Shown here: positions 16,798-25,700 of the stretch, piece after piece
Layout of the letters: each line of letters begins with the position of its first letter
How positions within the stretch are numbered: position 1 is the stretch's first letter
Assembly (NCBI GenBank): GCA_937930635.1
Contig: CALHCF010000007.1
Location: 186,001-250,000 of the forward strand
Length of the DNA: 64,000 bases
Reading direction: 5' to 3'
Source of the DNA: an uncultured Rhizobiaceae group bacterium
GTDB lineage: Bacteria; Pseudomonadota; Alphaproteobacteria; Rhizobiales; Rhizobiaceae
Notes under the pieces: generated by a model
What the model saw: the letters and a program-made list of their open reading frames with translations, nothing else
Database searches by the model: none
What the model was told of the DNA's origin: nothing
Position numbers and translations under genes: made by a program

Positions 16798-18014
16798 GAT
16801 GCATCACTCCAGGGCTTGGTTACACACCATTGGGTCACCGGCATAGAAGCGCGCCAGCCGCGATATGGCCCGACAGCCTGCGCCTTGTGGGTCGCAATAC
16901 GAACAAGCTCACCCCCCAATTTAGCGTGAAGGGCAGCCAGTTTTGCCTCGCTTTCCAGCGTTACGACATTCGCGACCAGACGCCCCCCTGGTCGCAAAGC
17001 CGACCATGCAGCATCAAACAGGCCATCCGTATTCAACCCTCCGCCAATGAAAACCGCGTCAGGTTGCGGCAAATCCAAAAAGGCAGCCGGTGCCAGACCT
17101 TCAATAATCTCGATTTTTTCCGTCCCCAACTGCTCTGCATTGGTCTTGATAAAGGCACACCGGGTGCTCTTCTGCTCCACGGCAAAAGCGAGAGCGCCAC
17201 GCGCGCCGCGCATCCATTCCACGCTGATTGAACCGCACCCCGCGCCGATGTCCCACAAAACCGCATCCGGGTAAGGGGCGAGTTTTGCGATGGTCGCCGC
17301 CCTGATATCCTGCTTGGTAATCTGATCATCCGAAACAAAGGCATCATCCGGCAGCCCCCCGGTTCGCGGATACCAACGCGCATTTTCTCCCGCTATACAA
17401 TCCACCGCCAATGTATGAAAATCAGGCACGTTGTGTGACCAATCCCTGGCCACGCCATCGAAACGTTCCTCTTTGGGGCCGCCAAGCGCAGCCAGAGCCG
17501 TCATGCGGCTGTCGCCAAAACCACGTTCGACAAGCATGGCTGCCACCGATTTTGGACTGTCGGCATTCTGTGTCAGCACCAGCAGACAGGCACCGGGTGC
17601 CAGATGGGGCACCAGCTGACTGTCAGCACGCCCATGAATGGTAAGTGTCTCACAATCCGCGAGGCTCCAGCCCATCCTTGCCGATGCCCATTGAAAGGCG
17701 GACAATTGAGGATGATAACGGATCTCCTCAGCCGGGATTGCTCTCGCAATCCGTGCGCCCACCGAATACCAGAGCGGGTCCCCCGTCACTAAGACAACGA
17801 GCCTTTTGCCCCTGTAAGAACGGATCGTCTCGATCATCGCATCAAAGGGAGAGGGCCATTTCAGACGATCACCTTTGATGTTGGGTGCAAGGGCGTGGTG
17901 ACGATCACCACCAATAATAACCTGCGCTTCCTCCAGATACCGAAGCGCAGCTGAGGAAAGACCCGCAAGACCGTCCTCACCAATACCAACGATATCAAGC
18001 CACGGTTCAGCCAT
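16794..18014 (-). CDS. cobL: Precorrin-6Y C5,15-methyltransferase (decarboxylating) CobL (CbiE-CbiT fusion)
   Basis: 406 aa from ATG 18014, which overlaps the cobH stop by one base; an in-frame extension to 18110 would run far into cobH and is rejected. The N-terminal CbiE module (WLDIVGIGEDGLAGL, VVLVTGDPLWYSVGARI) methylates C-5. The C-terminal CbiT module (VLWDIGAGCGSISVEWMRG, DAVFIGGGLN, PGGRLVANVVTLES) methylates C-15 and decarboxylates the C-12 acetate chain. Fused CbiE-CbiT is the usual CobL arrangement in alphaproteobacteria. Confidence 0.94.
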   Translation of the reverse strand: MAEPWLDIVGIGEDGLAGLSSAALRYLEEAQVIIGGDRHHALAPNIKGDRLKWPSPFDAMIETIRSYRGKRLVVLVTGDPLWYSVGARIARAIPAEEIRYHPQLSAFQWASARMGWSLADCETLTIHGRADSQLVPHLAPGACLLVLTQNADSPKSVAAMLVERGFGDSRMTALAALGGPKEERFDGVARDWSHNVPDFHTLAVDCIAGENARWYPRTGGLPDDAFVSDDQITKQDIRAATIAKLAPYPDAVLWDIGAGCGSISVEWMRGARGALAFAVEQKSTRCAFIKTNAEQLGTEKIEIIEGLAPAAFLDLPQPDAVFIGGGLNTDGLFDAAWSALRPGGRLVANVVTLESEAKLAALHAKLGGELVRIATHKAQAVGPYRGWRASMPVTQWCVTKPWSDAS

Positions 18015-18661
18015 CACGACAGCCCTGCTGCCAACGCATTCACAACCGCACTCGCCATCGCTGACCCACCGCGCCGTCCGTGAACCGTCATGAAATCGAT
18101 ATCTGAACAATTCTCGCCAAGCGCTTGTTTTGACTCAACCGCTCCAACAAACCCGACAGGAATACCAACAATCAGGGCCGGCTTCGGCCCTCCCTCCCCG
18201 ATCCGTTCCAACAGACGAAACAGGGCGGTTGGCGCATTGCCAATGGCAACCACCGCGCCCTCAAGACGCTCATCCCAGAAATCAACCGCGGCCGCAGAGC
18301 GGGTGTTGTCGATTTCAGCAGCATGAGGGACTACACGGGGGTCATTGAGGGTACAGATCACATCATTTTTTGCTGGCAAACGCGCAACGATAATGCCCGC
18401 ACCAACCATTTCAACATCGCAAAAGATCGGCTTTCCCGCCTGAAGCGCGCTATGCCCTGCCTCTGCCGCTCCGGCAGAAAAAGCAAGATCATCAAGAATG
18501 TCCACCATGCCGCAGGCATGAACCAGCCGGGTCGCAACCGGGCGCATGGCCTGCGGCAGCGTTGCCATATCCGCCTCCCGCGCAACCGTCGCAAAAGACT
18601 GCTTGTAGATTTCAGCCGGATTACGGACGTAGCTGAAAATGGGAGGGCTTATGTCACTCAT
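18014..18661 (-). CDS. cobH: Precorrin-8X methylmutase (CobH/CbiC)
   Basis: 215-aa isomerase that moves the C-11 methyl to C-12, giving hydrogenobyrinic (or cobyrinic) acid. The catalytic His is in RLVHACGMVDI (His48); other family stretches are GKPIFCDVEMVGAGI, AVVAIGNAPTALF and VGIPVGFVGAVESK, and the C-terminal HGRRGGSAMASA. Overlaps the gene upstream by 4 bases and cobL downstream. Confidence 0.95.
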   Translation of the reverse strand: MSDISPPIFSYVRNPAEIYKQSFATVAREADMATLPQAMRPVATRLVHACGMVDILDDLAFSAGAAEAGHSALQAGKPIFCDVEMVGAGIIVARLPAKNDVICTLNDPRVVPHAAEIDNTRSAAAVDFWDERLEGAVVAIGNAPTALFRLLERIGEGGPKPALIVGIPVGFVGAVESKQALGENCSDIDFMTVHGRRGGSAMASAVVNALAAGLS

Positions 18662-19545
18662 TGAACCGCCCGCACCACATCATCAGTGAAACCGGCCATC
18701 CATGCTTCATGGGTCAAAGCCTGTTCACGGACACCACGCGGTTGATGACGTGGTCCATCCAACAGATCTTCAAAACGCCCTGCCTGAACAGCGTCCAGAA
18801 AACACTCCGCAACCGTACGCACCTGCGCCTCATCCTTGATCTCGCCTGATCGTCTGTCGATATCAAACAGTGAAGGATACAGTTCCGCGATGATGATTGA
18901 TTTGCTCAGATCATCGGCAAACTTTGTTTCGAACGGCCAGATCGCGATATGATCACCCAACGCGCTCTCACGAAGCTTTTGCAACCGTGCGATGCCAAGC
19001 AATGTCTGACTGCCAACCGAACCCGTATAGGCCAGTTTCCAAACCGGCTGAGCGCCGCTGATCATACGATCAATGTGTCGGGTCTCTGAAACCGACAGCT
19101 GTTCATAGTCCGGTCGTCTGGCACCAAGATTACCGTAGCGCCCTGCATGCTGCCACGGATGCCCCCAAAACGGGCCAGCCGTGCCGAAGCGGTTGTTCAG
19201 TCTGCTGCCGATTTCAAAACGGTTGCTGGCATTTTGAGCATCATCGCACACATGCTCTCCAAGCCACTTCCAAAGAGGTTCCCACTCCCCCTTTCCTGGC
19301 AACGCATGACTGCCGGCAGGGTAGCCGAATGCAAAGTCAAATCCGGCAAAGAGGCGCTCACCCTTGTCAAGAACTTCGGTGATCACATCACGCACAGCAA
19401 CCATCGCCTCTTCACGGGTCGATGGATTGAGAAGTCTGGGTTCTGGCCTGCGCCTGTCAGCATCGGCAATCCAGATGGAGTCAGCCCCTGTCTTTGGCGA
19501 GTTGTTGGCCGACCAATCAATGATCAAAACCCGGTCAAAATTCAT
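18658..19545 (-). CDS. Uncharacterised protein between cbiX and cobH (RNase H-fold/DUF429-like N-terminus)
   Basis: 295-aa soluble protein of unknown function. It begins with a hydrophobic strand ending in IDWSANNSPKTG and has a second acidic strand FAGFDFAFGYPAG near residue 70. This pair of aspartate-bearing strands is reminiscent of RNase H-like actin/nuclease folds such as DUF429; that assignment is inference. The C-terminal half has AIWPFET and an acidic IIAELYPS strand, which could complete such a site. It overlaps both cbiX and cobH by 4 bases, so it is made with the corrin enzymes. I have a weak memory of similar proteins being annotated as molybdopterin-related; nothing in the sequence supports that. 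Confidence 0.75.
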   Translation of the reverse strand: MNFDRVLIIDWSANNSPKTGADSIWIADADRRRPEPRLLNPSTREEAMVAVRDVITEVLDKGERLFAGFDFAFGYPAGSHALPGKGEWEPLWKWLGEHVCDDAQNASNRFEIGSRLNNRFGTAGPFWGHPWQHAGRYGNLGARRPDYEQLSVSETRHIDRMISGAQPVWKLAYTGSVGSQTLLGIARLQKLRESALGDHIAIWPFETKFADDLSKSIIIAELYPSLFDIDRRSGEIKDEAQVRTVAECFLDAVQAGRFEDLLDGPRHQPRGVREQALTHEAWMAGFTDDVVRAVQ

Positions 19546-20696
19546 GACTTCTTCATTGAATTTGGTCCCAGCGGATGGTCCGCATGAGGATAGGGATGAT
19601 GATGATGCCCGTGATCATGTGAGTGATCGTGATCGTGGCCGTGACCGTGACCGTGACCGTGACCGTGGTCATGCGCGTGATCGTGAGCCACATCCAGCGA
19701 CGCAGGCGATGCATGGCTGTGCACGGGTGTCCATGGCAAACCGTGCTCCTTGCAAAACGCTTCATCGCGGCACGATGCATCGCAGTCACCCTTGCAGGGG
19801 CAATTTTCCAGCCCCCCGCCAATGCCTTCGACATGATGATGATGGCTTTCCTGCGCCAACCCAACCTGGTCTTCAAAACCCAGCACCTGCTCGCGGTATT
19901 TGCACATCTGGCAATTCATCACATTTTGCCCGGCTTCGATCTCGTTTACCCGGTCCTCGAACGTGGAAAGCACCAGTTCATGATCGTTGAGATACCCCGC
20001 CTTGATGAACTCGATTTCAGGGTGTCGGGCCGCCACATCGTCTGTGTAGGAATAGATACGCTTGATCAGCACACCGGTAAAAAGGAAATACGGAAAGACG
20101 ACAATGCGTTTGTAGCCCAGCCGCGCCGCATGTTCGAGGCCCGGTTCAACAAGCGGGAATGTGACCCCGGAATAGCACACTTCACCCCAACCAAAGCCCA
20201 GGCCTTCCCACAGCATCCGCATTATTTTGTTGATGTTGGAGTTCGCATCAGGGTCGGAAGAACCGCGCCCCACAACCATCAGCAATGTGTCGTGCAGACC
20301 GACATCACCATCCGCCTTGTCCAGGGCTTCCTGAATACGTTCGGCTGCGGCTCGGATCATCTTCAGATCGACACCAAGCTCCCGACCATAGATGATCTCC
20401 ATTCCGGGGTTTTGCGCCTGATAGGTGTTCAGCACGGAAGGAATATCATTCTTGGCATGTCCGGCAGCAAACAGCATTCCAGGCACGGCAAGAACTTTCG
20501 TGCAGCCCTGCTCACGCAGTTTGTCCAGCCCGTGAGAAATCACCGGATTGGCAAATTCGAGATAGCCGTATTCCACGGGCGCATCGCCAAAACGCCCCTT
20601 CAACCCCTCTGATACCTGGGAAAATTCTCTCATTGCGTTTTGGTTGCGGCTGCCATGGCCGCAAATCATGATGCCGATTTTCTGCTGTTGGTTCAT
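19542..20696 (-). CDS. cbiX: Sirohydrochlorin cobaltochelatase CbiX, long form with Cys- and His-rich C-terminus
   Basis: Class II chelatase that inserts Co(II) early into sirohydrochlorin/precorrin-2. 384 aa. The two half-domains (about 1-125 and 135-250) begin at IMICGHGSR (catalytic His14) and LLMVVGRGSSDP. Cys262 and Cys265 (MNCQMC) form the CxxC that binds a [4Fe-4S] cluster in long CbiX proteins. Beyond it come His285-288, a Cys-rich cluster (299-315) and a tail of alternating His/Asp/Gly (338-373), a likely metal store. The gene encoding the tail contains a hexanucleotide repeat. CbiX beside CobN is unusual, because the two insert cobalt at opposite ends of the pathway. Confidence 0.92.
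   Translation of the reverse strand: MNQQQKIGIMICGHGSRNQNAMREFSQVSEGLKGRFGDAPVEYGYLEFANPVISHGLDKLREQGCTKVLAVPGMLFAAGHAKNDIPSVLNTYQAQNPGMEIIYGRELGVDLKMIRAAAERIQEALDKADGDVGLHDTLLMVVGRGSSDPDANSNINKIMRMLWEGLGFGWGEVCYSGVTFPLVEPGLEHAARLGYKRIVVFPYFLFTGVLIKRIYSYTDDVAARHPEIEFIKAGYLNDHELVLSTFEDRVNEIEAGQNVMNCQMCKYREQVLGFEDQVGLAQESHHHHVEGIGGGLENCPCKGDCDASCRDEAFCKEHGLPWTPVHSHASPASLDVAHDHAHDHGHGHGHGHGHDHDHSHDHGHHHHPYPHADHPLGPNSMKKS
19636..19668. repeat. Hexanucleotide microsatellite (GTGACC)n inside cbiX
   Basis: Four to five consecutive near-perfect copies of gtgacc lie in the part of cbiX coding the alternating His-Gly tail. The unit is a multiple of three, so slippage would change tail length without a frameshift. 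Confidence 0.8.
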
Positions 20697-20908
20697 GCCG
20701 GTTCCTCCTCAGCTTCTTCATCACTTTCGGCGGAATCCGCATCTTTTTCAGGTTTTGCAAGCGCAGCCGCCAGTGCTGCAGCGGCTGCCGCCGCACCCCA
20801 GGCAATCCAGTGGCCGTGGCCGGCCAATTCGCCCAGATGCCCCCAGTGCGCGTGAGCGGGTGTACTGAATGATAAAGTAGCGATGAGAGAAAAAAGCAGA
20901 AAACGCAT
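20693..20908 (-). CDS. Small exported/membrane protein upstream of cbiX
   Basis: 71 aa from ATG 20908. Residues 1-20 look like a signal peptide ending PAHAH; then a His/Gly-rich stretch (HWGHLGELAGHGHW), one Ala-rich hydrophobic helix (about 35-51) and an acidic C-terminal tail of Asp/Glu. It overlaps the cbiX start by 4 bases. Short His-containing membrane proteins under B12-locus control are often linked to cobalt handling; that role is inferred from context only. An in-frame extension to 20986 has no family-like features. Confidence 0.65.
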   Translation of the reverse strand: MRFLLFSLIATLSFSTPAHAHWGHLGELAGHGHWIAWGAAAAAAALAAALAKPEKDADSAESDEEAEEEPA

Positions 20909-21169
20909 GGCGGGCCTCGATAGATGACAGTTCACGTATCGAAGCGCCCAATACACGCAACGCCCCCCGCGCAGGCGCGGAACCATTGTGTGCGACAGGT
21001 CCGAACTTGGCTCCCTGATTGGGTCAACCGCACCGGAATTATTCTCAGCCCATCAAGGGGCACCGTCGATATTGGAATAACCTATACAACCCCGTAGGAC
21101 AGAACAAACTCTTTCACGCCAAAAGCAGCCAATAAATGCGACATGCAGAACCGCCGTCAATTGGTCCTG
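20909..21169. other. Intergenic stretch within the cob array
   Basis: This is the only sizeable gap (261 bases) inside the leftward cob array, and so the likeliest place for an internal promoter or regulator site for the cbiX-to-cobM half. No B12-box (GCCACTG) is present on either strand. A short segment resembles part of a THI box but lacks the rest of that riboswitch. No terminator is evident. Confidence 0.4.
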
Positions 21170-21577
21170 TCATTCATCAAGCTTGAGAAGCTTTTTTACA
21201 TGGGTAAGCATGGCACGCTCACCGGCATGAATAGTTCCATCCTGAATGGCCAACTGGTGCAACCGATCCAGAACCTCTGCCTTGCCATTGGCATCAAGCG
21301 CCCGATTCAGAATTGCTGTAAACGGAAACAGCCCGGGAGATTCTCGATCTTCCCTGGCACCACGGGTGCATACTTCGTCCAGTTCTTCATCATTGAGATC
21401 AAACTGCTCTCGCAATAATTCGCGGAACCGTTCAATTTCCGGCATGGTCAACACACCATCGGCCGAAATCATGTGGAAATAGAGCGCCGCGACCGCAGCC
21501 GCAATATCATTTTTGGAATAGCTCTGCCCGTCGTCGCTGCCGCCATCGGCAAGAAGGGAAATAATACGATCAAACAT
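21170..21577 (-). CDS. TerB-family (tellurite resistance TerB-like) protein 1
   Basis: 135-aa helical protein with the TerB-like pattern: an acidic helix followed by AALYFHMISADGVLTMPEIERFRELL (about 30-57) and a second half ending DGTIHAGERAMLTHVKKLL. The ADG/DGT turns followed by acidic residues resemble the metal-binding loops proposed for TerB domains. No signal peptide. It is the second of two adjacent TerB-like genes lying between cobO and the small exported protein, in the same orientation as the corrin genes. Function in this setting is unknown. Confidence 0.75.
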   Translation of the reverse strand: MFDRIISLLADGGSDDGQSYSKNDIAAAVAALYFHMISADGVLTMPEIERFRELLREQFDLNDEELDEVCTRGAREDRESPGLFPFTAILNRALDANGKAEVLDRLHQLAIQDGTIHAGERAMLTHVKKLLKLDE

Positions 21578-21634
21578 TTTTGCTTTCCAATCCGGCCTGC
21601 TGGCCCGCCCGTTGGATTGTCGTCGGTAAGGATA

Positions 21635-22057
21635 TCAGATCAGAGACTTGATCCGCTCAGGTTCAAAACCCAAAACTCCGGCGACCCGTGACAATATCTC
21701 TTTTTCCTTCTCATGCAGCTTCGAATCAGCCATCGCCATCATCATAAGATGGCTCATCAACTGGTTTTTACGTTTTTCTGGCAATTCCGACAGCAACACT
21801 GCCGCTTGTTCAAAGGTCGTCTCATAGCTGGTTTGCTTAAGAAACCGCACAACTTCCGGTATATCGTCGTCGGGAATCTCGAATACGTTGAAACACAGGA
21901 TCTTGAAGGTCGCCAACTCTTCGGGCAGCATTTCGCCATCCGCAAACATGGTCCGGATGAGCAGCAAAATCTCCGAAGCCATTTGCGGGTCGTCAGCAAC
22001 CATCTGAACCGATGATTTACGGCCCAGCCACTCGCTTATCGTATCGAAAACACGCAC
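21635..22057 (-). CDS. TerB-family protein 2
   Basis: 140-aa helical protein, from a GTG at 22057 that is five bases after GGGAG (a TTG four codons earlier is the alternative). It has the same two-part TerB-like pattern as its neighbour: LLLIRTMFADGEMLPEELATF and LMMMAMADSKLHEKEKEILSR. It starts 30 bases after the cobO stop and probably belongs to the same transcript. The two proteins are similar in layout and could be paralogues or form a heterodimer (inference). Confidence 0.75.
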   Translation of the reverse strand: MRVFDTISEWLGRKSSVQMVADDPQMASEILLLIRTMFADGEMLPEELATFKILCFNVFEIPDDDIPEVVRFLKQTSYETTFEQAAVLLSELPEKRKNQLMSHLMMMAMADSKLHEKEKEILSRVAGVLGFEPERIKSLI

Positions 22058-22086
22058 ACCATCTCCCAAAAGCGGGGACCGCCCAA

Positions 22087-22725
22087 CTAGAACTCGATTC
22101 CAACCTGAGCCTTCACCCCATCTCGGAACGGATGTTTCACCATTGTCATATCGGTGACAAGGTCTGCAAAATCGATCAACAACTCTTTGGCGTTACGTCC
22201 GGTGATAATAACGTGCTTCATTTCGGGTTTGGCCTTGAGCGTTTCGATGATTTCTTCGACCATGAGGTAGTCATAACGCAGGACAATATTGAGCTCATCG
22301 CACAACACCATATCGTGCTCATCATCCATGATCATCGCTTTGGCCCGCTCCCAGGCCGCACGGGCCGCGTCAATATCACGCTGGCGGTCTTGTGTTTCCC
22401 AGGTGAAGCCATCACCCATGGCGGTCATGGTAACCTGATCACCCAGCTTTTCGAGAATCGCCCGTTCGCCGGTTCCCCACTTTCCTTTCACAAACTGAAC
22501 CACGCCGACCTTCATGCCATTACCCAGAGCACGAAAAACCATGCCGAAGGCGGCTGTTGATTTGCCCTTGCCTTTACCGGTGTGAACGATGACCAACCCT
22601 TTTTCGCGGGTCTTGGTTGCAATAATTTTGTCACGAGCCGCCTTTTTCTTCTTCATCTTGTCGGCGTGACGCGCGTTGAGCTCTTCTTCGCTCATATTCT
22701 TCAGTGTTTCTGATTTCTTAGCCAT
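22087..22725 (-). CDS. cobO: Cob(I)yrinic acid a,c-diamide adenosyltransferase (CobO)
   Basis: Transfers the adenosyl group of ATP to Co(I) corrinoids, the step after cobalt reduction. 212 aa from ATG 22725 with GGAGAGG upstream; the gene overlaps the cobN end by 8 bases. A lysine-rich N-terminal region precedes the P-loop VHTGKGKGKSTAAFG (about 45-59); GERAILEKLGDQ, MVLCDELNIVLRYD (Walker B-like) and VIITGRNAKELLIDFADLVTDM are the CobO/CobA hallmarks. Confidence 0.95.
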   Translation of the reverse strand: MAKKSETLKNMSEEELNARHADKMKKKKAARDKIIATKTREKGLVIVHTGKGKGKSTAAFGMVFRALGNGMKVGVVQFVKGKWGTGERAILEKLGDQVTMTAMGDGFTWETQDRQRDIDAARAAWERAKAMIMDDEHDMVLCDELNIVLRYDYLMVEEIIETLKAKPEMKHVIITGRNAKELLIDFADLVTDMTMVKHPFRDGVKAQVGIEF

Positions 22726-25700
22726 GTTGCCTCTCCGCCAATCGTTCCAGATCAAATTTTGCCGAATTGCTGCGCGCTGTCCACAGCCCCCGCTCCTGCG
22801 CTTCAAGCATGCGGTCCGCCATCTCTTTCAACGCCTGCGGATTGTTATCCGCCATGAAGGACCGCACAACATCATCACCCAGGAAAGCCTGATAAACGGC
22901 ATCAAAATGATGGTGCCTCACCGCACCTGTCGTCGCGGAAAAGGCAAAGAGATAATCCACCGTTGCGGCAATTTCGAAAGCCCCTTTGTACCCGTGGCGC
23001 ATAACACCTGCGATCCACTTTGGGTTGACCACCCGCGCCCGGACAACCCGGCCAATCTCTTCCTCGAGGGTTCGGATAACCGGACGCTCGGGCCGTGAAT
23101 GATCATTGTGATAAACAACCGGCCGGTTGCCGGAAACATGTTCCACCGCCGCTGTCATTCCACCTTCAAATTGATAGTAGTCATCGGAATCAAGAAGGTC
23201 GTGCTCGCGGTTATCCTGATTGTGCACCACTGCTTCCAGTTGGGACAGGCGGGTTTCCAGCGGGTCTTGCGCGGCCTCTCCTTCTGCATTGGCGCCATAG
23301 GCATAACTTCCCCAGGCAAGATAGGCGCGCGCCAGGTCGGCCTGCTCACTCCAGCCTTTCTCGTCAATCAAGGCCTGCAGACCGGCGCCATAAGCCCCCG
23401 GTTTTGAGCCGAAGATACGAAATCCGGCCTGCCGGGATGCGTCGTCTGACGAAAAGCCCTTCTTGATCAGAGCAGCCTGTTCGTCGACCACCCGCTGCGC
23501 CAGTGGATTGTCAGCAACATCCTCATCAAGTGCAGCGATGGCACGCACGGCCTTGTCGAACAGATCAATCTGAGCGGGAAAGGCATCGCGGAAAAACCCG
23601 GAAATTCGCAAGGTTACATCCACGCGCGGACGCCCAAGTTCCGCCAGTGTGATGATTTCAAATCCGGTCACGCGCCGTGACCCATGATCCCAGACCGGCT
23701 TGGCACCGATCAACGCCATAGCTTGCGCGATGTCGTCGCCCCCGGTGCGCATGTTGGATGTACCCCAGGCAGACAATCCCATGGCAGTCGGCCATTCCCC
23801 CTGTTCCTGGCGATGGCGTTTGATCAAAAGTTCCGCCGATTTACGCCCAAGGTGCCATGCTGCCGGAGTCGGCACAGCACGGGAATCGACGGAAAAGAAG
23901 TTGCGGCCGGTGGGCAGCACATCCAGCCGTCCACGCGTGGGCGCTCCAGAAGGCCCCGGAGTCAGAAACTGACCGGATAATGCCGTCATGAAGCCACCAA
24001 TTTCCGACCGCCCGCAGGCATCGAGATCCGGGAGAATTGTATTTTTCAACGCATCAAGAACCTGCGGTGTGGCGCTCCATTCCGGCTGGCTTTGCACCGT
24101 TCCGTCAACCAGCTGCGCCGCAAGTATCTCAAGACGCTCAACGGTATCACCATTGGTGCGCCATGCATCGTTTGACACAGCCATCATCAGATCGGGTTTG
24201 GGTCCGCTCCATGGTGCACCCATATTGCAATCAAGCGGATCGAAATTCACATCAGCACCCAGCAAGTCGGCTGCGATGGCGCGTTGAAGGCTTGCATCTC
24301 CCCCTTCACCCTGCCCTCGTGGCACCCGAGCGAGGGCGACGGCAAGGTCGGTTTTCAGCCGTCCTTCAGGGGCTTTTCCAAAAATATGCAACCCGTCGCG
24401 TATCTGCATCTCCTTGAGCTCACACAGATAGGCATCAAGTTTTTCCAGTGCACTGTTTTCGCTGTCTTCTCCTGAAATTCCCGCATCCGTATCGAGGCCG
24501 GTATCGCTCATCATCTCAAGGATCTGGCGGCGCAGGTAGGACAGACGGCGCGGATCCACACCACTTGCCTCATAATATTCATCAACAAGCGCTTCCAGCT
24601 CCTTCAGCGGGCCATAGCTTTCAGCACGGGTGAGCGGCGGGGTCAGATGATCGATGATAACCGCAGATGAGCGCCTTTTTGCCTGGGTTCCCTCGCCCGG
24701 GTCATTGACGATGAACGGGTAGACATGCGGAACCGGACCGAACACGGCTTCGGGATAACAGGTCTGCGCCAGCCCCAGGGCCTTGCCTGGAAGCCATTCC
24801 ATGTTTCCATGTTTGCCCATATGGGCAATGGCATGGGCGCCATAATTTTCTCGAAGAAAGAAATAAAACGCCAGATAACCATGTGGCGGTACAAGATCGG
24901 GTGAATGATAGGTTTCTGTGGGGTCAATATTGTACCCCCGTGCAGGTTGTATCCCCACCAGCGTTTCACCAAAACGCGCCAGCGGCAGGGCAAATGCGTT
25001 CTGATCTGTCAGGAAATAGGGATCAGTCTGCGGGTCGCCCCATCGCCCTGCGATTTCTCGTTGAATCGTTTCAGGAAGAGTGGCGAATATCTCTTTGTAT
25101 TGTTTCAGGGAAATGGTCTCACGCACTTCCCGGCCATCAGTGGCCGCATTGGTGGGACCTGCCTGCAAATACTCAATCAGCGCATTGCCGTCTGATGGAA
25201 TATTTTCGACTGCATAACCGGATTTCTGCAAGGCCTGCAGCACTTCAATTGTTCCGGCTGGCGTATCCAGCCCCACGCCGTTCCCCAGCCTGCCGTCGCG
25301 GTTTGGATAATTTGCAAGAACCAGCGCCACACGACGCTGCGCGGGTTTCGAGTTTCGCAAGCGCACCCAACCGGCGGCAAGTTGGGCCACGAATCTGACA
25401 CGGTCATCGCGCGCGACATGACGCACGATATTTGCCTGAGTGTTTGCATCAAAATGCCCCGCATCCTTGAAGGCAATGACGCGCGACAGCACCCGCCCAT
25501 CGACCTCTGGCAAGGCAACATTCATGGCAAGGTCGCGGGCCGAAAGCCCCTGATCTGACGCAAGCCAGCTTTCTTCACCACCCCCGGCAAGGACGCCCTG
25601 CAATACGACTGCGCCATTTTCCTCCAACACGGTGGGGATACGGCTGTTGTCGGGTGATGAGACGGCGAAGCCTGTCAGATTGATCACACCCCCCGGCGCA

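Noticed and set aside
18014..18110. Longer N-terminus for CobL
   Set aside because: The extension would overlap cobH by 96 bases and is not CbiE-like; the ATG at 18014 gives the usual one-base overlap.
20990..21070. THI-box-like stretch on the - strand (ggtgcccc...gggctgaga)
   Set aside because: The 5' part resembles a TPP riboswitch, but the required downstream ACCTGATC and GCGTAGGGA elements are missing and the next gene is cobalt-related.
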